From assembly GCA_030526295.1 (NCBI GenBank), contig JAUNDA010000012.1, positions 1-38,765 of the forward strand: a stretch of 38,765 nt of DNA, read 5' to 3'. The notes beneath the pieces were generated by a model. The model was not told the DNA's origin. It searched no databases and saw only the letters and a program-made list of their open reading frames with translations. Of this stretch, positions 30,610 to 38,755 are shown piece by piece. The translations under genes were made by a program, and so were the position numbers. Source of the stretch: Eubacteriales bacterium. Lineage in GTDB: Bacteria; Bacillota; Clostridia; Lachnospirales; Lachnospiraceae. Numbering within the stretch: the stretch's first letter is position 1; every line of letters begins with the position of its first letter.

Positions 30610-31305
30610 TTACTTCTTAAGAATGATGCTAAGCTTCTTGTAAAGAAGGATTGTAATGAATGTATCAACTGCACCCTTAACAAGGTTAAGCGGTACAACG
30701 CACATAAGAACAAGCTTGTTCACTGTATTTGCTGCAGGGTTGATGGCTGTTGCCATGCCTACGATTGCGTCTATCGGCATACCGTAAAGTTCTGCAAACT
30801 TTGGAATGAGGTAAACCGCATTGAGCATTGAACCAAACACTGTAAGGACAAGTGTTCCTACGACACATGCGATAATAGCCTGCTTCTTTGTCTTCTTCTG
30901 AACATAGATGATACCTGCCGGAATAATGAAGCTTGCGCCTACGATGAAGTTTGCAAAATCTCCAACAAATGCAGTTGTTGTTCCCTTGATAATCAGTTTG
31001 ATGAATACCTTTAACATCTCACAGATGATACCCGAAACAGGGCCGTATGCGAATGTGAGAATAAGCACCGGTACCTCTGAAATATCAACCTTATAGAATG
31101 GCGGTGCGAATGGCATCGGCATTTCAAAAAGCATTAAAACTCCGCTGACTGCTGAAAACAGGCCGATCATTGTGATTTTCTTTGTTGTAAGTCCCGGCAT
31201 CGGCATGTTCCTCTTGGCATACATGTTCTTTTCAATAAGGTATGCCACCAGTGCAATAAGACCTACTATTAACACAACCTGTACTATAAAAATCAATACA
31301 TTCAT
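30610..31305 (-). CDS. ribU: ECF transporter S component, RibU-like (riboflavin)
   Basis: The protein has 231 residues with about six helices. Motifs typical for riboflavin-specific RibU are present: FEMPMPFAPPFYKVDISEVP at ~60-80 and GTTTAFVGDFANF around 108. RibU binds riboflavin and works with the shared EcfA/A'/T module to import it. The N-terminal extra helix (MNVLIFIVQVVLIVGLIALV) is unusual. AAGGAG lies 12 bases upstream, a long spacing. The upstream gap (31306-31380) is only 75 bp and shows no FMN riboswitch, so control must differ from the usual FMN-sensing leader, or it reads through from rsmI. Confidence 0.8.
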   Translation of the reverse strand: MNVLIFIVQVVLIVGLIALVAYLIEKNMYAKRNMPMPGLTTKKITMIGLFSAVSGVLMLFEMPMPFAPPFYKVDISEVPVLILTFAYGPVSGIICEMLKVFIKLIIKGTTTAFVGDFANFIVGASFIIPAGIIYVQKKTKKQAIIACVVGTLVLTVFGSMLNAVYLIPKFAELYGMPIDAIVGMATAINPAANTVNKLVLMCVVPLNLVKGAVDTFITILLYKKLSIILKK

Positions 31306-31380
31306 TTTTTATGTCTTCTCCTTGATGTGAATTTGATTTTATTTTTTATCGGCAGAATATATCCGTCCCAAAAGACTAAA

Positions 31381-32247
31381 TCATTTTTCTCCGGTATTAT
31401 TTAAATAATTATAAATGTCACGCTTCTGCAGTCCCCTGTCCCTGGCCACTGCCTTCATGGCACTTTTATTATCCATTCCCTTTTTGAGGTACATATCCAT
31501 ATGCTCCTCGATTGTCATCTCTGACATCAAGGCTTCCTTTTCCTCTTTAACCTGCGTTTCGTCCTTGCCCTCTATGACAAGCACATATTCGCCCCTTGGC
31601 TCCATGAAAACCGCTTCTCCCAGTGTCGTCCTTACAACCTCCTCATGAAGCTTTGTCATCTCACGGCAGAGAACTATTCTCCTGTCCTCACCAAGAATCG
31701 CCGCAAGGTCCTTTAATGTATCAGTAAGATGATGCGGAGCCTCATAGAGAACCATCGTCGCAGTCTGGTTTATAAGACTAGACAATACTTTTTCCCTTTC
31801 CTTTTTCTGTTTCCTTGCAGGAAGAAATCCCTCAAAGATAAAGCGTCTTGTGGAAAGACCGGAAAGCGTCAGCGCCGTAATGACCGCAGATGGTCCCGGA
31901 ACCGATGTGACAGGAATACCCGCCTCGTGGCATTTATCCACAAGGATTTCACCCGGGTCCGAAATACACGGTGTGCCGGCATCTGTTATAATGGCAATGT
32001 TTTTTCCATCGCTAAGCTTTGCAACAAGTTCATCTGCCTTATCGTATTTATTAAACTCATGATAGCTTTCCATCGGAACCTTTATATCAAAGTGATTTAG
32101 GAGCTTTATTGAGTTTCTTGTATCCTCAGCCGCGATGATATCGGCATTTTTAAGTGCCTCAACAGCTCTTGGGGACATATCCCCAAGATTACCGATAGGT
32201 GTTGCCACTATGCTTAATTTACCTGTCAATTCCCTGCTGTCACTCAT
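31381..32247 (-). CDS. rsmI: 16S rRNA 2'-O-ribose C1402 methyltransferase RsmI
   Basis: The protein has 288 residues, the normal length. The tetrapyrrole-methylase fold shows ATPIGNLGD near the N-terminus, AAEDTR, DAGTPCISDPG and VPGPSA in order. The enzyme methylates C1402 of 16S rRNA with RsmH, improving decoding fidelity, using SAM. It follows trmN6 by 32 bp within the conserved holB-ricT-trmN6-rsmI order. The C-terminal ~60 residues include helical RsmI-HTH-like sequence (MDNKSAMKAVARDRGL). The ribosome binding site is weak. Confidence 0.9.
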   Translation of the reverse strand: MSDSRELTGKLSIVATPIGNLGDMSPRAVEALKNADIIAAEDTRNSIKLLNHFDIKVPMESYHEFNKYDKADELVAKLSDGKNIAIITDAGTPCISDPGEILVDKCHEAGIPVTSVPGPSAVITALTLSGLSTRRFIFEGFLPARKQKKEREKVLSSLINQTATMVLYEAPHHLTDTLKDLAAILGEDRRIVLCREMTKLHEEVVRTTLGEAVFMEPRGEYVLVIEGKDETQVKEEKEALMSEMTIEEHMDMYLKKGMDNKSAMKAVARDRGLQKRDIYNYLNNTGEK

Positions 32248-32279
32248 TGTATTATTGTTTCTCTGTCTTTTCCCGTCAC

Positions 32280-33041
32280 TTAATGCGACTCATATATACG
32301 GTGAATTTCCTCTGTATACACTCCCGGTGTCTCATACACAATTAACGGTGCCTCTATACGGCACTCCGGACGTGCGTTCTTTACAGCCTCGATAAGAACC
32401 ATGTTTGCTTCCTTATCCTTAAAGGGATGGACAAAGCGCATCCTTTTTGGCTCAAGCCTTGACTTTTTAAGTGCCTCAATGATTTCAGGGGTTCTTAATG
32501 GCCTGTGCACAAGATAAAACCTTCCTCCTGTTTTAAGAAGCCTGGATGCACACTCACAGACATCATTCAGGCTGCACATAACCTCGTGTCTTGCTATCGC
32601 CTTTGTGTCAGACGGGCTGTGTTCTCCGTTATTTGCACGCATGTATGGCGGATTTGATGTGACCACATCAAACAGCACCTGTCCCTGAGTCCCGTCTTCG
32701 TTCAAACCCTTTTTCTTAATATCCTCATTTTCCTGAAGGCTTCTAAGGTCTGCATTTATGATGTCGATTTTTTCAGAAAGTCCGTTAAGCTCAACCGACT
32801 GTCTGGCAAGCTCAGCCATCTCCTCTTGGATTTCGACACCTGTAAAATGGCTGCCCTCGGTCTTTGCCTCGAGAAGAATCGGAATGATGCCGGTTCCCGT
32901 TCCGAGGTCGATGGCCGTTTCTCCCTTTTTTACCTTTGCAAAATCAGACAACAGCACTGCATCCATACCGAAGCAGAATGCATCAGTATTCTGGATTACC
33001 CTGTATCCTTTTATATTGAGGTCATCAATTCTCAGACTCAT
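32280..33041 (-). CDS. trmN6: tRNA1(Val) A37 N6-methyltransferase-like (TrmN6/YabB)
   Basis: The protein has 253 residues with a Rossmann methyltransferase fold. SAM motif I is IDLGTGTGIIPILL and the N6-adenine signature is SNPPY. The N-terminal RIDDLNIKGYRVIQN matches YabB/TrmN6. The enzyme methylates adenine 37 of tRNA-Val in E. coli; specificity in this organism is unverified. ATG 33041 is used because the homologous start is there; it overlaps the 3' end of ricT by 17 bp, implying coupling. The frame goes on to 33140, but that extension is the shadow of ricT. Confidence 0.85.
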   Translation of the reverse strand: MSLRIDDLNIKGYRVIQNTDAFCFGMDAVLLSDFAKVKKGETAIDLGTGTGIIPILLEAKTEGSHFTGVEIQEEMAELARQSVELNGLSEKIDIINADLRSLQENEDIKKKGLNEDGTQGQVLFDVVTSNPPYMRANNGEHSPSDTKAIARHEVMCSLNDVCECASRLLKTGGRFYLVHRPLRTPEIIEALKKSRLEPKRMRFVHPFKDKEANMVLIEAVKNARPECRIEAPLIVYETPGVYTEEIHRIYESH

Positions 33042-34497
33042 TCTGTTTTGGCCTTCTGTTATGGTTTCTGTTGCGGCGGTGGTTATGATTACCGTTTCTG
33101 CCATTTCCGCCCTCTGCACCATTTTCCCCGTTTGTTGCATTTACACCATCCTGGTTTGCATTAGCCCTGCCCTGATGGTTTCTGTTTTTATTACCGTTAC
33201 GGTTTCTGTTTTTACCATTTGAGCTGCCGCTTTCATTTTGTCCTGAGGCTGCCTTGTCACCGTTGTTTCCGTTCTCCGGTGTAGCTGCTCCATCAGCATG
33301 CTCATGGTTTTTCCTTCCGTTACGGTTTCTTCTTCTTTTGTTTCTGCCCTCCTGCTGAGACTCTTCACCCTGGGTCTCTATGTCCATGGAGCCTGCTGGG
33401 GAATTTAAAGAAGCATCGGCCAAAGCGTTGTCATATCCTGCCTCACCAGCTGACGGCTGCTCATTATTTGACGCATTTTCGTTATTTCTTGCAGGCTTAT
33501 TGTTTCTTCTGTCGTGTCTCTTTTTGCCGGTTGAACCTGCTTCAGCCTCATCTGCCTGGACAGACTCCTGTTCATGGCAATGCCTGTCATTCTTTCTGCA
33601 CTTGTCACATGCCTCGCACTTTTCAAGCCTTTCAAGCTCAGCGTCCCTTAATTCTTCCTGTCTTCTTAAGTTCTTTTCCCTTCTCTTCATTCTGATATGA
33701 AGATCATCGGCCTTGAACTCCATGATTTCCCTCTCGTCTCCTGTCTCAACGACAACCTTTACGAGCTGCTTAAGGATGCTTACCGAGTGAACCTCGCCCC
33801 TGATACCGTCTTTTGATTCAACAACGTCTCCGACTGCAGGAAGCTTTTTATTAAGCTCCTCATAAACCTCCTCCTCATTCTTAAGACAGCACATAAGTCT
33901 TCCACAAACACCTGAAATCTTAACAGGGTTAAGTGAAAGATTCTGTTCCTTTGCCATCTTAATTGATACAGGAACAAAGTCATTGAGGTATGAGGCACAG
34001 CAAAGCGGTCTTCCGCATGAGCCAAGGCCACCAAGCATCTTTGTCTCGTCACGAACTCCGACCTGTCTTAGCTCAATTCTTGTCCTAAACTGTGAAGCCA
34101 GATCCTTTACAAGGTCCCTGAAATCAACCCTGCCGTCCGCCGTGAAATAGAAAAGAACCTTTGAGTTGTCAAATGTGAACTCACAGCTGATGAGCTTCAT
34201 CTCAAGTCCGTGCTTAACGATGCGCTCCTTGCATATTTTGAAGGCTTCCTTTTCCTTTTCCCTGTTATCAAGCTCGTGCTCGGTATCCTCCTCGGAAGCC
34301 CTCCTGAGTACTGTCTTAAGCGGCTGAACAACCAGCTCGTCCGGCACCTCGTGATTGCCCCTCATTACATCTCCATATTCGATGCCCCTTGCGGTCTCTA
34401 CAATTACATGCTCACCGGCCCTGAAGCTGTCCTCTCCCGGTGAAAAATAATATATCTTTCCTGCTCGGCGAAATCTTACGCCAATTACATTTGTCAT
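33025..34497 (-). CDS. ricT: RicT/YaaT PSP1-domain protein with long Asn/Arg-rich tail
   Basis: The protein has 490 residues, against ~270-280 for Bacillus RicT. The PSP1 core (~1-270) keeps the iron-sulphur cysteines CGRPLCC (161-167) and CGRLMCC (198-204). RicT works with RicA and RicF in a complex that affects RNase Y-dependent mRNA processing and sporulation. A second cluster, CEACDKC-x6-C at Cys294, 297, 300 and 307, follows. The last ~170 residues are a low-complexity tail rich in Asn, Gly, Arg, Glu and His (NRNGRKN, HNHRRNRNHN), likely disordered and RNA-binding. The start agrees with PSP1 homologues (GVRFRRAGKIYYF). It lies between holB and trmN6 as in Bacillus. Confidence 0.9.
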   Translation of the reverse strand: MTNVIGVRFRRAGKIYYFSPGEDSFRAGEHVIVETARGIEYGDVMRGNHEVPDELVVQPLKTVLRRASEEDTEHELDNREKEKEAFKICKERIVKHGLEMKLISCEFTFDNSKVLFYFTADGRVDFRDLVKDLASQFRTRIELRQVGVRDETKMLGGLGSCGRPLCCASYLNDFVPVSIKMAKEQNLSLNPVKISGVCGRLMCCLKNEEEVYEELNKKLPAVGDVVESKDGIRGEVHSVSILKQLVKVVVETGDEREIMEFKADDLHIRMKRREKNLRRQEELRDAELERLEKCEACDKCRKNDRHCHEQESVQADEAEAGSTGKKRHDRRNNKPARNNENASNNEQPSAGEAGYDNALADASLNSPAGSMDIETQGEESQQEGRNKRRRNRNGRKNHEHADGAATPENGNNGDKAASGQNESGSSNGKNRNRNGNKNRNHQGRANANQDGVNATNGENGAEGGNGRNGNHNHRRNRNHNRRPKQNESEN

Positions 34498-34615
34498 CTA
34501 TCTGTTTCCTTTAACTGTTTGTAGTATTGTTTTCCGACCCTCTCCAGGGTCTTTATTCAAAACAAATGAAAATCTGTTCTTTATATATTCAAATCCCGAT
34601 GGCTTTACCCAGGCC

Positions 34616-35563
34616 TCAGAATCTGTTTTTCGCATCCTTCATTACGAAAAAGAGGTGCATAAGCGATGCCTCCTTATTCACATTGGAACGAAGCCTCCTC
34701 CTGCACTGCTCACACGCCTCCGTAATCACAGCCGTGTTACCCACTCCCTGTGTAGCCTTTAATGCGTTGAGTTCTCCCTTAAATCTCACTCCCTCAACGG
34801 AGCCCGTGCTTTTTAACCTGAGTGCATCGTGGTACCAAATCTCCACCATATCGAAAAATTCCTGCAGGTTATCGCACTCATTGACCGTCTCCTCGGCCAA
34901 CCCCACTATTGCCGCACCCTCCATACGTGAAATGTTTTTGCATATGTTGACAACCCTTTTGTAATTGTCCTTAAATTCCTCGCTTTCGCTTAGGCCTATT
35001 GCCCTTCCGGTATTTCCTCCTGAAAAGGCGGCCGCAATCCTTGCCACTTCCTCATCAATTCCCTGCTCAAGAAGAAATCCCGCGATTTCATCCTCCCGCA
35101 CCGGATAGAGGTTTAATTTCATGCTTCTTGACCTTATGGTATCAAGCATCATACGGTCATCTGTGACAAGCATTATAATAATGCAATATTCCGGTGGCTC
35201 TTCAAGGGTTTTAAGAAGCGCATTCTGTGCATACTGGTTCATTTTTTCCGCTTCATCAACTATATATACCTTGAAGCCACTCTCATATGGCTTTATCGTC
35301 ACTGTATCAGTAATCTGATCCCTGATGTCATCTACGCTTATTACTGCCGGCTTTTCATGGGTCACCCTGATAATATCAGGGAAGTTACGCTCAAGAATTC
35401 TTTTTTTATCCTTCTCGCTCCCGCCAAACAAAGCAACACAAAAAGCCTCGGCGAGTGTCTTTTTTCCCATTCCCTGCTCGCCTGTAATCATGATGGCATG
35501 CGGGACATTGCCCGAATGAGCCATATTTTCTATTATGCTTAACTGTTCCCTGTTTCCGAGCAT
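34616..35563 (-). CDS. holB: DNA polymerase III delta' subunit
   Basis: The protein has 315 residues and an AAA+ clamp-loader fold. Walker A GEQGMGKKT is at 28-36, the Walker B-like strand VYIVDEAEKM follows, and DTIRSRSMKL occupies the SRC-motif position with Ser for Cys. The four-cysteine zinc module normally between strand 1 and Walker B is absent: the segment FGGSEKDKKRILERNFPD has no CxxC. Delta' helps load the sliding clamp. It lies between the gmk-like gene and ricT, the position tmk-holB-ricT in Bacillus. The start context AAAGGGT is tight; an alternative start at residue 14 is unlikely. Confidence 0.85.
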   Translation of the reverse strand: MLGNREQLSIIENMAHSGNVPHAIMITGEQGMGKKTLAEAFCVALFGGSEKDKKRILERNFPDIIRVTHEKPAVISVDDIRDQITDTVTIKPYESGFKVYIVDEAEKMNQYAQNALLKTLEEPPEYCIIIMLVTDDRMMLDTIRSRSMKLNLYPVREDEIAGFLLEQGIDEEVARIAAAFSGGNTGRAIGLSESEEFKDNYKRVVNICKNISRMEGAAIVGLAEETVNECDNLQEFFDMVEIWYHDALRLKSTGSVEGVRFKGELNALKATQGVGNTAVITEACEQCRRRLRSNVNKEASLMHLFFVMKDAKNRF

Positions 35564-35605
35564 ACCCTTTATCCGTCTATGTAAACGGCTAAAACCGTTA
35601 ATTCA

Positions 35606-36193
35606 TTATCTGCTGCTTCCGGCAATGCATTCAACTATTTCGTTTACGCATTCCTCAAGACTGTTGTTTTCAAACCTTCTTGTTATGCCTGCTGCCTTAA
35701 GCTTTTCCTCCGAAAAGTCCTCCGAATCCGTGAGAAAACGACGGCACATCTCGGCATACTTCGGCACCTCCTGCTTTTCCTCCCTGGCTATGGCACGCTT
35801 AAGTCTCAGTCCGTCCTCAACCTCCACATATATGGGATATACCATCTCCGGTCCGAAGTAGTCCCTCAGGCTTATGTAGCTTTCGAGTGTTCCAGGCACC
35901 AGATAATCACCCCTTGAGGCATCTATCTGTCCGTCATCAATTGTGGCATATGTCCAAGGTCCGTAAACAGTTGAATATGTCCTCGACTCAATAAGGCGGC
36001 CCTCTTCCCTTGCCCTTTCAATTCTTTCGGGATTTACGAAATGATACTCGACACCCTCAGTCTCCCCGTCACGCATGGGGCGTGTGGTATAAGCAACATA
36101 CGAGAGGAGTTTTTTATTCCTCTCGCGTACCTTCTGATATATGGTATCCTTTCCGGATGCCGATTTTCCCATAATTAAGTAAATCTTTCCCAT
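35606..36193 (-). CDS. Guanylate kinase-like protein
   Basis: The protein has 195 residues. The P-loop is GKSASGKDT at 9-17 and the GMP-binding signature is TTRPMRDGETEGVEYHFV. The region that is NYYGT in standard guanylate kinase reads TYSTVYGPWTYATIDDGQI, a Clostridia-type variant. The reaction is likely ATP-dependent phosphorylation of GMP or a related nucleotide. It occupies the place where Bacillus has tmk, upstream of holB, with 42 bp between. Cells of this type normally have a separate canonical gmk, so this may be a paralogue. It lies 32 bp after the 553-aa membrane protein gene on the same strand. Confidence 0.8.
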   Translation of the reverse strand: MGKIYLIMGKSASGKDTIYQKVRERNKKLLSYVAYTTRPMRDGETEGVEYHFVNPERIERAREEGRLIESRTYSTVYGPWTYATIDDGQIDASRGDYLVPGTLESYISLRDYFGPEMVYPIYVEVEDGLRLKRAIAREEKQEVPKYAEMCRRFLTDSEDFSEEKLKAAGITRRFENNSLEECVNEIVECIAGSSR

Positions 36194-36225
36194 ATTTTCT
36201 GGTTTATGAATTGCACTGCCCTTTG

Positions 36226-37887
36226 TTATGGCGATACTGTGACCGGTTCGTCAGGAATCTGTACCTGCATAGGCGAACCAGGGCCATAGCTCTGTGTTTC
36301 AGGCTGTGTAAAGCTTTGTGTCTGCGGCTGTGTCTGTGGCTGTGCCTGTCCCGGACCTGTTATCATCTCGGAACCAGGGCCATATGATGGTGATCCCGGG
36401 CCAGTTGCATCGCCAGGACCCATGCCGGGGCCTGCTGCCGTTGTCTCCTGTTCGCCATATGGCTTTGGTTCAACCGCAATTGTAAGTGCCGATGAAAGCA
36501 TCGAATCATAAACAATAATTTCCGATGTGCCACCTGATATCTTCTTTGCAAATACCTTACTGTCTGCAAAGCCCACAAGCCTCAGAGAATCCGCCTGAGT
36601 CGTACTTCCGCTAAGGATATCAATGTCACCATCCGGTGAAATCTTTAGAATCTCACATGCACCCGACTGTGTGGTATGCTCGGCGTAGATGAATCCGTCA
36701 TACGGATTGACATACATGTTTCCGCCTGTACCCTCAAAGTCACCTGATATGATGTATTCCTTTCCATCGAGACCCTTTCTTACAACGCAGGACCTCATTG
36801 TTCCAAATACGTTCTGGCTTGCGATGCTGTAACGGCATCCGTCAATAACTGTATATTTCTCCTCCCTTACAAAGGTAATCTCTCCCTTTGCATTAAGGGC
36901 ATAATAGAAACCGTTAGCCTTAAAGGCCTCTGTCTCCATCGTTACCGGGTATCCGTTCTTAGTCATAAGGTAGAGCTTGCCGTCGGTTCCGAGTGAAACA
37001 ACATATTCCATGTCCTCTGTAAAGGTCATGACAAATTCGTCATCCTTAAACGCCTGTTCCTCTGCCCTGTGCATAAAGTTGTCATAGTAGTAAATGACAG
37101 TTCCGTTTTCTGTTTCAAGAACCTTGAAGCCGAGAACATTCTCGCTTAACACCTGTCTCTTTTCCTCGCCAGGTTTCATCCTGAAAAGTCTTCCGTTAAC
37201 GGTAGCCTCCATCTCATCGGGATCCCTTACCCATGGAAGCCAGTAGATATAATCACCTGCAATCTGAAGGCTTCCGCCTGAGGTATACTGTGGTGCTTTA
37301 TCTCCACCGAGCTTATGGGAATAGTTGTCAGTTTTACGCTTATACATGATAAGAGACAGCTCACCCATTGTCTGGGCACTTGTAAGTCCCGCCTCAAGCC
37401 TGTCATTTTCGGTACGTGAATCACCTGCAGAGTAGCTTGGGTTATACCTTATGCTCTTTACCTCGCCTGAAGGTGTATATATGTAATTATATGCTCCCTC
37501 ACTGCTTTCGGTGGTAATAAGGAATCCGTTGGAATCAGCCCTGTACAGCTTTCCCTCATGGTCAATCCATGTATTGGTAAGCCTCTCGCCGTTCTTAAGG
37601 AAATAAAGGCTTCCGTCCTTTGATTTATTAATGCCATCCGCCAGGGTCTCTGCCTCGGTTTCAATTACAATCTCTGTCGTTTCGCCCTGTGACTCCCTGT
37701 GGTCACCAAAAAGTCCCGAAAGGAATGATGTCTCCCTTTCAGCACCGCCATTCATCTGTCCCTTTATAAAAAATACAACAAAGGCAACTATTGCAGCTGC
37801 AATCACAACAAGCAGTATGGTATTGACCATACTGAAGGTTTCCTTTATCGCACTCTGTCTTTTTCTTCTGGTTTTTCTTCTGTCCAT
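36226..37887 (-). CDS. Membrane-anchored protein with wall-binding-like repeat and GPG tail
   Basis: The protein has 553 residues. A basic N-terminus (MDRRKTRRKRQ) is followed by one transmembrane helix (~21-43), so the rest lies outside. Residues ~95-130 (SLYFLKNGERLTNTWIDHEG, KLYRADSNGFL) look like a cell-wall-binding repeat. Residues ~190-480 form a beta-propeller-like or DUF5050-like region of strands (DYIYWLPWV, GKLYLMTKNGY, YALNAKGEI). The last ~70 residues are a disordered Gly/Pro/Gln/Thr tail with many GPG units. GGTGAG supports ATG 37887. It heads the leftward block, with a promoter about 65 bp upstream. Function is unknown. Confidence 0.75.
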   Translation of the reverse strand: MDRRKTRRKRQSAIKETFSMVNTILLVVIAAAIVAFVVFFIKGQMNGGAERETSFLSGLFGDHRESQGETTEIVIETEAETLADGINKSKDGSLYFLKNGERLTNTWIDHEGKLYRADSNGFLITTESSEGAYNYIYTPSGEVKSIRYNPSYSAGDSRTENDRLEAGLTSAQTMGELSLIMYKRKTDNYSHKLGGDKAPQYTSGGSLQIAGDYIYWLPWVRDPDEMEATVNGRLFRMKPGEEKRQVLSENVLGFKVLETENGTVIYYYDNFMHRAEEQAFKDDEFVMTFTEDMEYVVSLGTDGKLYLMTKNGYPVTMETEAFKANGFYYALNAKGEITFVREEKYTVIDGCRYSIASQNVFGTMRSCVVRKGLDGKEYIISGDFEGTGGNMYVNPYDGFIYAEHTTQSGACEILKISPDGDIDILSGSTTQADSLRLVGFADSKVFAKKISGGTSEIIVYDSMLSSALTIAVEPKPYGEQETTAAGPGMGPGDATGPGSPSYGPGSEMITGPGQAQPQTQPQTQSFTQPETQSYGPGSPMQVQIPDEPVTVSP

Positions 37888-37953
37888 CTCTCTCACCGTG
37901 ATTAAAAACACCTCATGATGATAAAAGCGCATAGTTACACTTATACTCGTATC

Positions 37954-37982
37954 AGTTTACCATTTTTTTAACAGCATTACAA
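37954..37982 (-). promoter_or_regulatory. Putative promoter of the leftward holB-ricT block
   Basis: On the minus strand TTGTAA (37982-37977) and TAAACT (37959-37954) are 17 bp apart, each matching 4 of 6. It would give a ~60-nt leader to ATG 37887. Confidence 0.5.
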
Positions 37983-38072
37983 TTTACAAATACATAAACT
38001 TATTGGTAGGGAAAATTAATTTTTACATCATTTTTAATAAAAACGGGCATGGTGCCAAATTGCCCAAATCTA

Positions 38073-38101
38073 TTGACGAAAGTCGCAGCGTGTGCTATTA
38101 T
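38073..38101 (+). promoter_or_regulatory. Sigma-A promoter of the tRNA-Lys/tRNA-Phe operon
   Basis: TTGACG at 38073-38078 and TATTAT at 38096-38101 are separated by 17 bp. Initiation is predicted near 38108, ~33 bp upstream of the first tRNA. Confidence 0.8.
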
Positions 38102-38140
38102 TACTTGGCTTGTCTACAAGCATTATTCCGTATGGAAGAT

Positions 38141-38213
38141 GGGCGAGTAGCTCAGTCGGTAGAGCACCTGACTTTTAATCCGGTTGTCGGGGGTTCGAGT
38201 CCCCTCTCGCTCA
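38141..38213 (+). tRNA. tRNA-Lys (anticodon TTT)
   Basis: The seven-bp acceptor pairs GGGCGAG (38141-38147) with CTCGCTC (38206-38212), with one G-U pair. The anticodon loop is CTTTTAA. The T loop is TTCGAGT. CCA is not encoded. It shares a transcript with tRNA-Phe, three bases downstream. Confidence 0.95.
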
Positions 38214-38216
38214 CAT

Positions 38217-38289
38217 GCCTCGGTAGCTCAGTTGGTAGAGCAATGGACTGAAAATCCATGTGTCGCCAGTTCGATTCTGGCCTGAGGCA
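38217..38289 (+). tRNA. tRNA-Phe (anticodon GAA)
   Basis: The acceptor pairs GCCTCGG (38217-38223) with CTGAGGC (38282-38288), with one G-U pair. The anticodon loop is CTGAAAA and the T loop TTCGATT. CCA is not encoded. A terminator follows 4 bp later. Confidence 0.95.
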
Positions 38290-38293
38290 TTTA

Positions 38294-38327
38294 AAAGCGG
38301 TTCACAGTGATGTGAGCCGCTTTTTTT
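38294..38327 (+). terminator. Rho-independent terminator of the tRNA operon
   Basis: A 12-bp stem pairs 38294-38305 with 38312-38323 (one G-U) around a 6-nt loop. A seven-T run spans 38321-38327. Confidence 0.9.
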
Positions 38328-38706
38328 GTACCAAAGACCAGTACACCATCGACTGTGTTTACGGCTTATTATCCAATTCTTTTCTAAAAAAACGTAAATA
38401 AATAATCCTGTTACGTATCCAAATAATCAACTTGTGTATTTAATCCGTAAATTGGCTTTGATATTTTGAGTCCTAATCCGTAACATACACCTAACTATCA
38501 TCAAATTACGTATTAATAAGTCTTAACTCCCCAAGCCTGCTGTAACTTAAGCGCTAATAAACAGCATAAATTTGAAACAATGAAATAATTAACGTAATTG
38601 CGATAAGATTTTACGTACTCAAATCATAGTTTCATTTATTCTGCCGTAAACCAACCCTATTTGTCCTATATCTCTAAATATCTCTGCATCTTACTTATAA
38701 CATCAG
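38328..38706. other. Gene-free AT-rich region with recurring CGTAA/TTACG words
   Basis: No reading frame is supported on either strand. CGTAA or its complement TTACG occurs at about 38359, 38393, 38411, 38446, 38480, 38506, 38593, 38611 and 38646. Three of these are the palindrome TACGTA (38412-38417, 38507-38512, 38612-38617). The region lies between the tRNA terminator and a strong hairpin terminator, and may hold a regulator-binding array for a gene beyond the edge. Confidence 0.4.
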
Positions 38707-38755
38707 AAAAGGGCGTGTGAAAAAACGAAAGTTTTTTCATACGTCCTTTTCTTTT
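38707..38755. terminator. Strong, possibly bidirectional Rho-independent terminator
   Basis: A 20-bp stem pairs 38707-38726 with 38731-38750 (two G-U pairs) around a GAAA loop, with T-rich sequence following on the plus strand. It may terminate a leftward gene located beyond the window, or an unseen transcript from the CGTAA region. Confidence 0.75.

Noticed and set aside
31306..31380. FMN riboswitch before ribU
   Set aside because: The gap is 75 bp and lacks the conserved FMN aptamer blocks.
33141..33700. Extra frames in the ricT tail
   Set aside because: Low-complexity sequence creates many open frames by chance on both strands; only the PSP1 frame has a domain.
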